A program made the position numbers and the translations under genes. DNA of 30,129 nt from Sistotremastrum niveocremeum HHB9708 (Eukaryota > Basidiomycota > Agaricomycetes > Sistotremastrales > Sistotremastraceae): assembly GCA_001630475.1 (NCBI GenBank), contig KV419459.1, positions 60,207-90,335 on the forward strand, in the 5' to 3' direction. Every line of letters starts with the position of its first letter. Positions within the stretch are counted from its first letter, which is position 1. Shown one piece after another: positions 10,122-21,453 of the stretch. The notes beneath the pieces are model-generated. The model saw nothing but the letters and a program-made list of their open reading frames with translations. It had not been told where the DNA came from and searched no databases.

Positions 10122-10219
10122 CTTCAGAAAAAATTAGACCTCCTATTTCAACTCTTGAGCGCTCCAGAGTACTCAAAAGTACTCCAGAGTCAAAATAGGA
10201 GGTCTAATTTTTTCTGAAG
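10122..10219. mobile_element. 98-bp foldback element H within another phosphoketolase intron
   Basis: It shares the terminal arm CTTCAGAAAAAATTAGACCT and the exact length of element G; the inner arm and loop diverge (CCAGAGTACTC). It lies in the intron between GPTAA and AWHGY of copy 1. No convincing target duplication is seen (GA left, AC right). Confidence 0.8.
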
Positions 10220-10760
10220 ACTCAGAGTTGATCTCAATACCAAAGAGAAGATACACACGCAGCAGTGGGACCGGATTCAGCTTCTTCATCTCCAACGACA
10301 CATGCCACGATCAAATCAGGATTATCAAAAGCCGCACCAAAGCTGACGATAAGTGCATATCCCAACTCTCCACCTTCAGGAATCACTCCTGGAGTCTCTG
10401 CGTTGATGTGACTGTTGCAAACGGTAAGGACTCAAAACAGACGAGATGGAAAGTTGGAAAGCCACCTGGAACGGAGAATCCCAAGATGAGATTTTTCCAA
10501 TCCTTTCTTGTCGAGGGAATATTTGGGAAGGAAGTGTGCGAGGGAGCTTTCAAGCCAGAGACAGGGGAGAATAGCGGGAGCACCATGGCCTGGATTTTGG
10601 AATCAGATAAAATGCCTGACCCTTGGCTTGAGAGCGACGTAGACGAAATTCCGAACCTGGACCAGTGACAAAAATCATATTCAAATCATGCCTCCTAATC
10701 GCCAAGTTCAAATGTGCATATACGAGTATCAGTCCCGGACAAGTTCCCCAATGTCCTATA

Positions 10761-11042
10761 TAAGGCCTCCAACGAATATATACTTGCCTTACCTGGGTAC
10801 CTGCATGCAGGTACCTGCCTGTTTTTTTCAGCCAAAATCCCATACTTGTACTTGGCAAGTACAGGTACTTACTTGCCTATACTTGCCTAAATAACCCCTA
10901 TCTACTAGTAAAAATAGCAGGCAGGTACCTGCCTAAATGTCCAGCCAATAATCTCATACCTGCCTACGGTGTATTAGGCAGGTACCCTTGGCAAGTATAC
11001 TTGCGGATATCCTTAAACGGGCTATATTCGTTGGAAGCCTTA
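10761..11042. mobile_element. hAT-like element E (282 bp, TAAGGCYTCC family)
   Basis: Terminal inverted repeats are TAAGGCCTCCAACGAATAT and (reverse complement) TAAGGCTTCCAACGAATAT. The interior is packed with GCAGGTACCTGCC-type palindromic units and CTTGGCAAGTA motifs. It has no matching 8-bp duplication (GTCCTATA left, GTGAGCGT right), and phosphoketolase homology ends exactly here, so a deletion or recombination probably removed one flank. The related element F keeps its duplication. Confidence 0.75.
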
Positions 11043-11222
11043 GTGAGCGTCGAGGACAAGCCTTTGGAGTCTTACTCTTCATTAGACATTAGGAAGGAGG
11101 AAAGTAGTACATCAGGCGTGACATCACTATGATTTCAAGTCTGTATTTACAGCAGCTACAATTACAAAGTGTACAAAAGTGTACACTTGCGTTCATTACA
11201 CTTTTCTGATGAATTTTCCGGC

Positions 11223-12679
11223 CTACCAGTGTTGAAGACTTACAGCGCATTGATGGGCCATTTCGAGCTGAGCTATCATTAAAAAATACCAGTGTAGCTA
11301 AGAAGATGACATACCTGTTCATCCGTTTGACAAACGATGACATTCTTCCCAATCCATTCAACGACCCCCAAACCAGCGCTTTCATTCCTCTCATCAACCT
11401 CAAATCCAATACATTCAACTTTCTTCACAACCTCCGCTCTCAAATCCGCACTCTTCTCCCCAATCACATCCGCAAAAACCAAAGCATCCGGTCGTCCCCC
11501 TAATTTCACATAATAATTCCCAATATATCCAATGACGCGGTCAACAAAGATGTTCCATGCTAGCGCATGTGGAGGAGATGAATGACGTTTGGAAGTGATG
11601 GTGCCGAAATTTGTCGTTCCAGTGATTGATTTCCACCCTGAGTTGGAGTTGAGGATATGTTCCGCTTATTCTCTCAATTAGCAATCATCCAGTCTTGGTA
11701 AAAGGACGAACGTGCCTCGGGAACGTGCAAATCTTTGGTGGCCGTCTGGTCCAATCTCCCCGCGGAGCTCGTGTAGTGAAAGATCAAGCTGGGGTCGACG
11801 CCTCCCGACCTCGTCGCACCAGGTAATCCGTCCAGAGGCGTCAATCCCATCGTCGTATCATAAGATTTCCTGATGGGCCAGGATGAAATTGCAGCTAGAG
11901 GTATCCTAAACTCCATCGTCAACATATTTAGATCATCGCGCTGGAGGAAAGACCATACCTTGCCGCTGAACTCAGCGACTTTCCGATTGATGAACGAATA
12001 ACTCGATCCGTGGAATCCATATCTCTTCAGTCCTTTCTCATAAGCGGTCTTCTGATCTATCGCGTAACTGCTGATATGTTGAGGGATGGAGATGTGGAAG
12101 ACGCTGTCGAAATATGTGATCGACTGCGATTCAGGCAACAGCGCAAAACACGCTTCACTGAGTGAGAGCGCAGGACCGTTGTGTCTATAATCACGCCAAT
12201 TCAGAATAGCTCAATAAGAACACGAGAAAGACTCACAGAGGAGCAAGACTAGACAAGGCTTCAATCCGATGCATCGCGTCCTCCGATATCTCAGTAGGCT
12301 TCTGATACCGCCCTCCATGTACGATCCTATGACAAACATGGCTAATCCGGCCAACATCCAACCCATTCTTCTTCAACCTATCCAAGAAATGCTCAAAAGC
12401 AGATTTATGGTCATTGATATCTGGCACTTCTTCCTTCTCATCTTTTGGCGTGGCCTTCTCGTCCTTGTCTTTGGAGGCGTCTGAAGCGTCTGAAGTGTCT
12501 GAAGCGGGAGGAGCGAAGAATTTAAGTGAGAATGTGGGCTTTGAAGATGAGAGGTTCGATGTTGAGGATACGGCGATGGCTTTGACGCCATCGGTGTTAC
12601 TGGTATCTGACTCGATCTCAAAGACTGTGATCTTGAGCGACGACGAGCCCGAATTGGCAGACAGAATAAGCTGGGGCAT
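11223..12679 (-). CDS. Acetate kinase, open frame but with degenerate active-site motifs
   Basis: Exons 12679-12237, 12184-11712, 11664-11315 and 11267-11223 join in frame into 436 aa, close to the family length. Acetate kinase interconverts acetyl phosphate plus ADP with acetate plus ATP in the cytosol and would act directly after phosphoketolase. Family signatures: N-terminal LILSANSGSSSLK, HRIVHGG, HNGPALSL, YFDSVFHISIP, RYGFHGSSYSFI, DTTMGLTPLDGLPGATRSG, VDPSLIFHY, GWKSITGTTNFG and IGEKSADLRAEVV. A low-complexity Asp/Ser/Lys insert lies at about residues 60-85. The conserved phosphate-binding HLGxG stretch is unrecognisable (replaced around NMLTMEFRIPLAAI), and the usual GGIGE reads DVIGE. 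The last exon is short and its end uncertain. It sits between two phosphoketolase pseudogenes on the same strand. I judge it probably non-functional despite the open frame; a very divergent active enzyme is the alternative. Confidence 0.8.
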
Positions 12680-12808
12680 TGTCGATTGTCTTAATTGCCA
12701 GTATAATTTGAAACGCGGGATAGAGCAGTCACGGACGGACTGTAGAGGGTGTAGTTAGAATGAGGTGCGATGATGACTGTGGGCTTAAGTAGCCTCTGGC
12801 TGCAGAAG

Positions 12809-12814
12809 TATATA
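12809..12814 (-). promoter_or_regulatory. TATA box of the acetate kinase gene
   Basis: TATATA lies about 130 bp upstream of the acetate kinase ATG in the gap between that gene and the 3' end of phosphoketolase copy 2. It is the only TATA-like element in the gap. Confidence 0.4.
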
Positions 12815-13129
12815 GAGAGAGATTTCAAGATGGGAGTCGAGAGCGAGCCCTTGCACCGGGGTTTGATAGCTCCAAGTGTCGTATATGCAGACCCGAGTCC
12901 ATATTGTAAATAGTTCTCGAAGTGGTCGAGAGCAAGAACGGTGCCGAGCGGAGAAGCGAGATCGGTTCGATTTCGGTTACTTCAGGCACGCCGATGGCGC
13001 CAAAGATGAATTTTGAGATTACAAGAATTATACACGAGTGTCCAGATTTATCTAAACCTCTATGGAGATGTAGGAGATGTTCTAGATATACAAATTCGAA
13101 TCGTCCGAAGAAAATTTTGATGAAGAAAT

Positions 13130-16100
13130 TTAATGGAAGACGGGAGTGACGAAAGTCTCCGGCGGATCTGCAAGACAAGTAAGTATTCGTTCGGGTTCAA
13201 ATCAAGAAATATACATACCAATTCTGTTGGCGCGAGCGTATTCGGCGGCTTTCTGGTGCTCGTGCTTGAGGCCAGCAATGAGCTGATCTGCCACGACTTG
13301 CACTTTAGGATTTTTAGTCGCACCGCCACGAACGGCAGCGATAGCAATGTCATATCTTGACACGTTGTTACAAAGCAACATCTGCGCATATCATCAGCGA
13401 TCCATCGACAAAATCGCCACAGAAGAAAACACATTGAAAGGAGTAGTCGTAGTACCCTCCTCCTTATATCCTTCAATCATGATGTGCTCGCTCTGCTTTC
13501 TGCCGAAGAGCAGACCGCGGAGCTCGATAGGATAGCCGTGATAGTTGAAGTGAATGGGCGCGTCTTTAATAAAGACCGCGTCGAAGGCGTCTTCGTCGAG
13601 TGTGTGAGGATGTGACCCGCTTCCGCTGAGGATCATGGGATCGGTGACATTCACGACACGAACGCGTAGTTCAGGGACAAGTTTGCGGAGGAGAGCGGCG
13701 GCGGCGATAAGGCTTCCAACGAGTATCGCCCAAATGGGTATACCCGCAGGTATACCTGCGCAGGTACCTGCCAAAATTTTTGCAGGTAGGTATGACATTG
13801 GCCTTTGAACTTTTTGGCAGGTACCTGCCCCCAACAAAGTGATTCAATTTCACCATTTAACCACAAAACAAGACACTTTACATGGGTATACCTGCATGGG
13901 TACCTGTACCTGGCAAGTACGAGTATGGGATTTTGCCTAAAAAAAACAGGCAGGTACCTGCCCGCAGGTACCTGAGTACCACAGGTACATATTCGTTGGA
14001 GGCCTTAGGCGGCGATGACTGCGAAAGTGACTTCGACACCAATGCCAACCAAGACACTGCACATGTCGCTATGAGCGATGATCATCAAAATCGACTAAAA
14101 TAGGCTTACACGTCGGGCTTCACACCACCGTCAGTGCTGGCGAACTTCCAGACTGAAGCACCGGCGATACAGTGTTTATCGGCTTCTTCGGCGGACAACC
14201 ATACAGGTGTAGGCTGCTTTGAGCCGACCATCAGATTGACATAGTGCTTCGCACGAAGACAGTGGACAACGGTGCTGAGGAAGCAGTTGACGTCGGGAGG
14301 AAGATAGACCCGGGCGATGGAGGCTTTGAGTGCGAGGATTGAACCGATGATGGAGGGGTTCTGATGACTGAAGCCGTTGTCTGGAATACGATCATGAAGA
14401 GTTCGTTCCTGAACATGCAGAGAATGCACATACGTTCTTGTCTGGTCCAGGTGGAAGTTTCGACATAGTTGATAGAGGAGATATCTCGTCTCCAGTCCGT
14501 CTCACGTGCCTGATACAAAATTAAGTCGAAGTCCAAGAGATAAATGGAGGAACTCACCATCTTAACAAACTTGGCGTACTGAGCGCACATAGTGCCGACG
14601 ATGCCTAAGAAAGCCTCATATGAAGGCAGCAGGCCCGTTCGTCCAGTGAGCGTATATCCTTGAAGCATGCCTTGGCAGGTATGTTCGCTCAGGATTTCGA
14701 CGACACGACCACCTTTATTCCTTGAAGCGACGTCCCATTGGAAGTTACGGCCGGAATTGGGAGCTTCGAGGACAGCGAAGAGTTTGTCGGAAACGAGTTC
14801 GTTGGGAGAGAATATTCTGAAGGTTTTGGGGTTGCTGCAGATACTGTCAGTGAACTGGTATTCACCAACGCTCAAACGAGTAGACATATCTCGCGAAGAC
14901 CTTAAGCAGATATCCACCAACAACTTCCATACAACTCTCCTGACTGCCCTTCTTGACCTCGGAATCAGACCAAAGGGGCAATTCAAGAGGAGCATGAGCG
15001 TCGTAAGTCTCCTTTCTCATTCCCATCCGCTTGTTCTCGTCCCAAGGAATGACATGCTGAATCTCATCGATGTGCTCGCCGTGCTTCTGCAAGAGACTGT
15101 GAATCTCGTATGACTCAAGCCACTCTTTGAGCATCGAGAATTCGTGTTTGTCGGTCTTGACGTTGGTCAAGGGAACTTGATGGGAGGCGAAGGATCCTTC
15201 GATGAGCTTTCCGTTGAGTTCTTTGGATCCGCACCATCCCTACGCATTTTGGATCAGAATCTGATTGGGGACGAAGACGGAATGAAGAACGTACCCTTGG
15301 GAGTGCGGAGGATGATCACTGGCCATCGAGGCTTGACGATAGGCTTGTGAGTGCGGGCGGCCTTCTGAATGCGCTTAATCTTGTGGATGGCTCATTCAAT
15401 GGAAGCAGCGAGATCTTGATCGATGTTCTCGAGATCTTCAACGATACGGACTTGGTATCCGTAAGCACTGAGAAGAAAGATAAGCGTGTGCGGGTGAGCT
15501 TCCAAGGATGGAGACCTACGAGAAAAGTGAAATGATTTCTTTGTCGTCCATACAACCGAAGATGGTTCCTTCGGAAATCTTGAAACCGTTGACGTGCAAG
15601 ATAGGGAGGACAGCGCCAGATTCTGCAGGATCGAGATATTTGTGTTCGTGCCACGCACTAAATATCCATTAGATCGGTTTCGAAGCGATAAGGAAGAAGG
15701 CATACGTCGCAGTAGGACCAATCTCGACTTCATCATCACCTATGAGACAAGTGACGATGAGGTCGGGCTTGTCCATGACAGTGCCAAAACTGACAGACAG
15801 AATATATCCAAGTTCTCTACCTTCGTAGATCGATCCTGGAGTCTCGAGGTTCATGTGGTTTGGGAACCCTCCACGAGAGGAGAAGCCGGGGATCAGATGT
15901 CACGGCTGTATTTGGGGATAAAATCTGTGAAGCAGTTTTCGAGCCAGATATCCGTGATCAAGAAGACATGCGAGTCCGGTGGAGTCGAGACAATAACTAG
16001 AATGATAATATAGTGAGATGCCGGATTCTTGGTGAGATGTAAAAGCCTCAAGGGTCATGTCAGAGATCGCCGATCGATTGAGGGAGGCTGAATTAACACA

Positions 16101-16170
16101 CCTGGGATGTTGTCGTGTCCCAAAACCATCAGAGAAGAACAAAGGCATTCTCTCATCGTTAACCCTCTTC
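13130..16170 (-). pseudogene. Phosphoketolase pseudogene, copy 2 (nearly full span)
   Basis: On the minus strand, exons separated by 50-nt introns cover most of the enzyme: [199 protein letters not shown] and NNVSRYDIAIAAVRGGA, ending ETFVTPVFH then TAA at 13130-13132. Damage: TGA replaces Trp at 15392-15394; a stop and frameshift lie near 15893 before GGFPNH; the GDG cofactor motif reads GDD; the GHWGTCPG segment is nearly unreadable (GHDNIPG near 16120); and a 300-bp transposon interrupts an exon at 13708. Its lesions differ from those of copy 1, so decay was at least partly independent. Confidence 0.88.
13708..14007. mobile_element. hAT-like element F (300 bp, TAAGGCYTCC family) in a phosphoketolase exon
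   Basis: Termini are TAAGGCTTCCAACGAGTAT and (reverse complement) TAAGGCCTCCAACGAATAT. A perfect 8-bp duplication GGCGGCGA lies at 13700-13707 and 14008-14015. The ends fit YARNG, so this is a second hAT-like family. Repeated GCAGGTACCTGCC units fill the interior. Without the element the reading VTFAVIAA joins AALLRKLV in frame. Confidence 0.87.
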
Positions 16171-18121
16171 ACCTCACTCCCTCTTCGTCCATCATCTTGG
16201 AGTCTTCAAAAATCATTTTACAAACTGGGTGATCTGAGACAGCAGTTGCGAGAATGTGATAGACGACGCGATGAACAAGGACCCACTGGATGCAACGTTC
16301 TATAATCAACATGATTGGAACACAACCGGCACCTCGACCCTTTCACGGTTCGTCAAGAACGATGTCGGAAGAAACGAGCTAGGAACTCGGATGCCGCAGT
16401 CAAAACCGGTTGATCGAAACAAGGTTAGTTGTTTACCTCTATCCACGACTACAGTAAGCTTTATTTGACTAAGACCAGGACAACGGGGTTGGCAAGCCAT
16501 GGTGTGTAGCAGGTCTTGTGCGAGACGATGAAGAAGCGAGTGGACGTGACGATGGCAGCAAGTACGGAATTAGGAGCCTCGGAAGACTTTGCTATCGGTC
16601 ATTTGGGAGGCGGACTACGATGTTGCCACCCCGGCCTCGGACTGGTACTGAAAAGAGAGAAGGGAAGGATTCATGGACCAAAGACAACGGCGTGATATCT
16701 AAGAATGGCCGGCATCATGGCGAGAATGATGTCATCAGTAGAATTTTCATCGGGACATAAGCAGAAGTCGAAATTTGATTACAAGAGATCATAATTGTGA
16801 ACGTGTGACGATTGTACAAGATACCCTCCTGCTACTCAACCTCATACAGTAAAATACACGAAAGAGTATCTCTCAAAAAAGAGATGTACGAGGGTATCAC
16901 ATCTGACGTTCAAGATATTTGTTGTTGGCCGGCATGATTAAGAAAGAAGAGATGTGCTCCATCCAGCGCTCGATGCGGATGCTTGATACGAGGACACGAC
17001 TGGGGAATAAGTCGGAGGAGTGGGCTGAGGAAGGGACTCGAATGGGCTGCTAGCAGATGTCGATGAAAGAGTAGCGTGATGGGCGAGACTTCAAGGAACA
17101 GAAAGTCAAGCGTAGGAAGTCAGTCAACGGTCAATGAGAGAGTATAGACAACGCACCTTTTGACTGCTTGGCGAATCTCAACTTCGACGCACTCTATCAC
17201 CCTGCTCAATCTCGACCTCCTTATCAGTACGTTTCTGGGCAATCTCTCCTTGATCTCGTGTAGAAAATCCCAAAGAACTGAACGACATGACAGGGACGGG
17301 GGAAGCAACCGTGACGCTCGAATAGGCACATTTTATCCCCTTACCACCACTGTCTTTCTTCGGCTCTTTGCATTAATCACAAATACTTTGGGGCGTCATA
17401 CGGCAATCCAGATATGCCTGATCTCCTTCGTAGTCGGCCGTACGCCAAGCAGAGGAACGGTCAGCATATGAACTTTGCGCGGCGGTGAGTTACCAACATT
17501 ATCTTGATAGCACTGACCGCGAAGCGACATGATCTTGGCAAACAATACGGACTTTGAGTCGATTGTGTGTTCTGAAGCCCAAGAACAAGACGTCCGGAAT
17601 TAAGAATGAAGGCAGTGACGCTTCGAGAATGACATTGATGTAGCTGAAGAAGGGCAAGATTGCACGCACGAAATGGACTGCGGCACGATGTTGAGGACAT
17701 CAATGAACAGTAGATGATGAAAGAAGGTAGATGACGCACGTCTCTTCTCCCTTGCACCCTGATATCCTGCTCACGTTGATTCTTGACTTCCCCATCCACT
17801 CCTTTCTGCGCATCGTCACTGTTGAGATCGTGTGGAAAGAGCTGAGAAGAGTCTGTATGGCACGGAATGATTAGCAAAAAGCATTGACTTGCTGCCATAG
17901 CAAGTACTGACCGGTATTGACTTGCTGGCACTGACTGCAATGTGTCTTACTCTGTGATGGTGACCGATTAGATACAAAGGCCATTGCAATGATAGCCAGC
18001 CTTAAACTCTTGCTTAAACTTGAGTTTGTCACCAGCAGATATCATTGACAAAGCAGAAACTGAGAGCGCTCTTCGCTCGATAAGAAGTGGGAGACCATGA
18101 ACGTTGGACGATAAGCCAAGT

Positions 18122-18165
18122 GAGTTGACGAAGGGCCGTACAGCTCGCCATTTCGGATTCAGTCG
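18122..18165 (+). repeat. Short dispersed repeat, unit 1 of about 45 bp
   Basis: It starts GAGTTGACGAAGGG and contains GCCATTTCGGA; it aligns along its length to 20801-20846. On the minus strand both could encode a similar peptide (PKWRAVRPF here, PKWLPVQPF there), so it may be a relic of a repeated gene segment or simply non-coding. Confidence 0.5.
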
Positions 18166-20800
18166 AAAATCCACGCTAGTTTTGCAGACCGACTCGACGT
18201 GATGGCAATGGAAGACAGCGAGACTGAAACAGAGACTTTGATGCAGTACAGCAGAATGAACGTGATCACGTTGAATATAGGCGCGCGTGCCGTGACATAC
18301 AACGTGCCGGTGGGACTTGGTTCAACTCAGTGTCTTTGACTTCGCGGACCGTCACTCAATCACAATTTTGAAGATTGCAGCAAGATATATGACATTTCAA
18401 AAGACTCGGACGGACATCAGGGTCCATGCTTAACACTACACGGGCCAAACAAGAATGTGCAATATCGAGGCGAAACAAGACAACACAACGTTTACAACTT
18501 AGCTAGAGGTAGTGAAATCTTTGATCGTCTCGAGTCTTGAATGCATCGAAATAATGGTCGAGATTCGACTTGGGCATGAATGAACCGAATGAAAGCAGAA
18601 TATTGCAAGGGACGTCGGACGTGGAGATGGAAATGACGGGGGACTGAGGAGTATCGAGGGTGAAAATAGATATTAGGCCAATACGATAACACATCAAAAA
18701 GTAGTTATGCTCTCGTAGAAGGGACACACGCACCTGATTCCAAATTCATCGATCAGAACGCAAAGACCCGAATATTCTCAATTCAAACCCTGCTGCATGC
18801 TCTAACACGTACTTATCGACAAACGTGTAGCCCGAGACGCTCGCCACATTTCTCTGCCATCCCATCGAACGCTCGATTTGGTGCATCAAATTTGCAATAG
18901 GCGTAATCGGTGGATGCAACACAAAAGCGATGATGGGAGCGATGAGGACGAACATCGAGGTGGCAGTCTTAGGAGTACTTAATGGACGATGATCTGAGTC
19001 GTTTCACAGTGACGACACACTGAGGCCTTCATTGCTTTCCATACTGTCACTTCGGTTCGCCAAGCGTTCTGCTATGCATCCCATCCGACAGCTGTATCAG
19101 ACTTGCCAAAGGCGATCAAGGTAGGAGTTCGTCAGTAAATGAAATGAATGGCCTATATTGACGAGTACTCACTAACGCGATCTTGAGCACAGAATTTGGG
19201 CATCGACTGGGCGTGATGAATTTGATACAGGAGAAAAAAGTGTAAAAAGAGAGATCTGACAAGAAGGGGCGATCCATGATTATTAGCACGAGCTCAAAGA
19301 CTGTAAGTTATGTACTCACTGAGAATCCCATCATTACTTGCCACCCTCGATACGGCCATGAACCCAGTGAATCGCACTCTTCGCAAAGGGTTTTGAACCC
19401 TGTTCGAGTCGTTTACAAGAGAATCAAAAGACAGATTGTGAGAGACAATCCTGAAGATGCTCGTGCCAGCAATGACGGCGGGGAAGATGGGAGACTATGG
19501 CGGGGAGCACATTGACTGCATGGAAGGAATAGGAAATTGTGGAAAGAGACGGGAATTGACAGATTTCCTGCGAACTGAAGCAATGAAGAGGTATTGTGGA
19601 TGTTGACAAGTACGGGAGCAATGAAGAGGACGTTGGCAAGGAAAGGTAGGCAATGTTGTGGACGACAGTGAGTCAGTCACGTGTCAGCATTGGTTACAGA
19701 GCACTTGTGGCACGCGGCAAGACTTCAGGATGACGATGAGTCAAGCAGATGACTTGCAGAAGATTTGACTGACCAATTTCTATCGTGAACGCGAGTCGAT
19801 TGTGCCGATTCGTGCATCGTCAGCGTCTTTTGATTTTTGAGGATGTGTACATGGCCGGGGTGAAAGGGCATGCAGACAATGGGAATAGCCCTTACGGTGC
19901 GGAGGTCAATAAGCCCGCGTTTGCGATGAATTGGATCCGGATTTTGGTGTTTTGCATTGAGAGAAGTCCATTCGGCATCATCTTTGTCTGATGATGGGTC
20001 TACTGCGCCAAGTGGAAGTGTTACTTGTTCTTCATCCGAATTATCCCCATTCCATTTTCCTTCCTTTGCGTCATCTTCGACTTTAGGATATTTGACTGAC
20101 GATGTCAGGATTTGTGTCGATCTCGTGAGCAGGGGCGAGGATCCAAGTCAGGAATGGCTTGGATACATCACGATGTCGTCAAGAGGATGTCTAGGTGCGA
20201 GTTATATTAGGGCGTCATTCATCATAAATCGTATAGATGCAACGCACCTTGTATCCAACTCATGCTGGCTCTCGACTTTGGCATCACATCCGACCCCATC
20301 CAAGTGTTCCCTTTTGATCTTGGGTCAAGGATTCACGAGAAACTGGATAACGTGAAGGCATTAGTGAGTCATTACCAACGTGTTTTGCATTGCGAGGACT
20401 CACAGATCTGTTCTTGGAAGCGCTAGTTTTGGCCGACATTTTATGTGAGGGGCCGAGCGGGGGTCTGCTATGGTGATATTGCAGTCTTGATGGCGATTGC
20501 TGGGACAAGAGATGATCGCCAGTGAATATAAAGAAGAAGACAAGAAGAGCAGAAGCGGATATGCACGGATCGACTGGTGTTCATGAGAATGTGGGAGGCG
20601 ATGAGAGGTTCTTGATGGCAGACTCTGAGATCAATGAGAGGGAGATGGCGATGACGCTCAGTATGGTGGCTTGATCTTGGCTTGGAATCAAGGCCTGGAG
20701 GTTATCAAAATTCATAAGAAGTCAAGAAAAGCGTATGGAAAAAGAAATGATTGCGCTCACTGAGATGTGGAAGCGACGATGCACGCTGAGGTGAAGCAGG

Positions 20801-20846
20801 GAGTTGCCGAAATGGCTGTACGGGCAGCCATTTCGGAATTCGCCGA
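20801..20846 (+). repeat. Short dispersed repeat, unit 2, containing a perfect 12-bp hairpin
   Basis: It aligns to 18122-18165. CCGAAATGGCTG at 20807-20818 and its exact complement at 20825-20836 form a 12-bp stem with loop TACGGG. Unit 1 keeps the right arm but not a perfect stem. Confidence 0.55.
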
Positions 20847-21028
20847 CAGACGACCAACAGGCAGAAAATCAGACTTCTAGGGAATTTGTCACGGCGAAAG
20901 TGGAATGAGCGGCAACGGGATAATGATAGGACCCTGTAGATTAAATTTGATGAATTTAACTTGATGTTTGAGCCCGCAATCACTGTCACATACGGGCGGG
21001 CGGGGTTTCAATCTAACCCTACCTAACC

Positions 21029-21453
21029 CAACCTTGGGCCTCAAAATCAGCGATCACACAGTTAAACGGTTTCTGGGGCAAAGAAAATGTGCGGGACGGG
21101 CCTGACCTCATGTTATACCTTACATCAGCTCGTATAATTAGTTATAAGAATTTACATCAAGTTTTGAGTCCGCTATCGCTGTCAAACATGAATTTTGGAG
21201 GCTCGAAACAGCTGGCGCGGAGTTTTAAATCGGATTTCGGGTAAGGCCAAAAATGCAGTATATGCAGGCTCAAACAACGAGGACGCATGTAAAATCAATC
21301 GGAAAGGTGCCATTGTGGAGATATTCAAAATACGCATGTACGGTACAAATTTTAATTTAAAATATAATAAATTGAGCTCGCAATCGGTGTCAAGGATGCA
21401 GGTCGCTCTCGCACGAGAAGGACGATTTTCGTATTTCATACTACAACTCGTAA
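21029..21453 (+). repeat. Dispersed repeat R1, inverted relative of 29700-30129
   Basis: About 425 bp align with the reverse complement of 29700-30129, from CAACCTT..CTCAAAATCA through GACGCATGTAAAATC to CATACTACAACTCGTAAA. Inside, the motif TTGAGYCCGCWATCRCTGTCA recurs near 21160 and, diverged, near 21375, with another copy just upstream near 20965. No coding frame is shared. It lies inside the giant element; R2 lies outside. Confidence 0.85.

Larger units (their letters stand above)
8262..10760 (-). pseudogene. Phosphoketolase pseudogene, copy 1 (truncated, interrupted by transposons)
   Basis: Minus-strand pieces in order match xylulose-5-phosphate/fructose-6-phosphate phosphoketolase: [20 protein letters not shown] joined by an intron to [88 protein letters not shown] and NKWLEHSEIHDL up to RMGQRKEMYDCY. 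The enzyme uses thiamine diphosphate to cleave xylulose-5-phosphate with phosphate into acetyl phosphate and glyceraldehyde-3-phosphate. Damage: the N-terminus is missing beyond the element at 10761; homology ends near 8262, losing the C-terminal half; there is a 1-nt frameshift near 10490 and another before MDDKEL; TGA replaces Arg at 9160-9162 (copy 2 has KPRWPV); the third residue of the GDG cofactor motif is Glu. Two 0.5-kb hAT elements are inserted in exons and two 98-bp foldbacks in introns. Gene identity is secure; it cannot make an enzyme. Confidence 0.9.
16171..20940. other. Gene-poor cargo stretch, possibly decayed coding DNA
   Basis: Only short open frames are found on both strands. 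A few minus-strand frames look coding-like or hydrophobic (for example 18955-18746, beginning MFVLIAPIIAFVL, and 17940-17461), but I could not join them into one gene or recognise a family. Intron-like GT..AG spacing recurs on the minus strand, so old multi-exon genes may lie here. No terminal inverted repeat pair was found. Confidence 0.45.

Noticed and set aside
14231-14995. Single 254-codon minus-strand frame as an independent gene
   Set aside because: It reads through introns of phosphoketolase copy 2; the family motifs need splicing and continue in neighbouring exons.
21013-21033. Telomere-like CTAACCCTACCTAACCC
   Set aside because: Too short and irregular for a telomeric array; it sits at the edge of a dispersed repeat and is probably chance.
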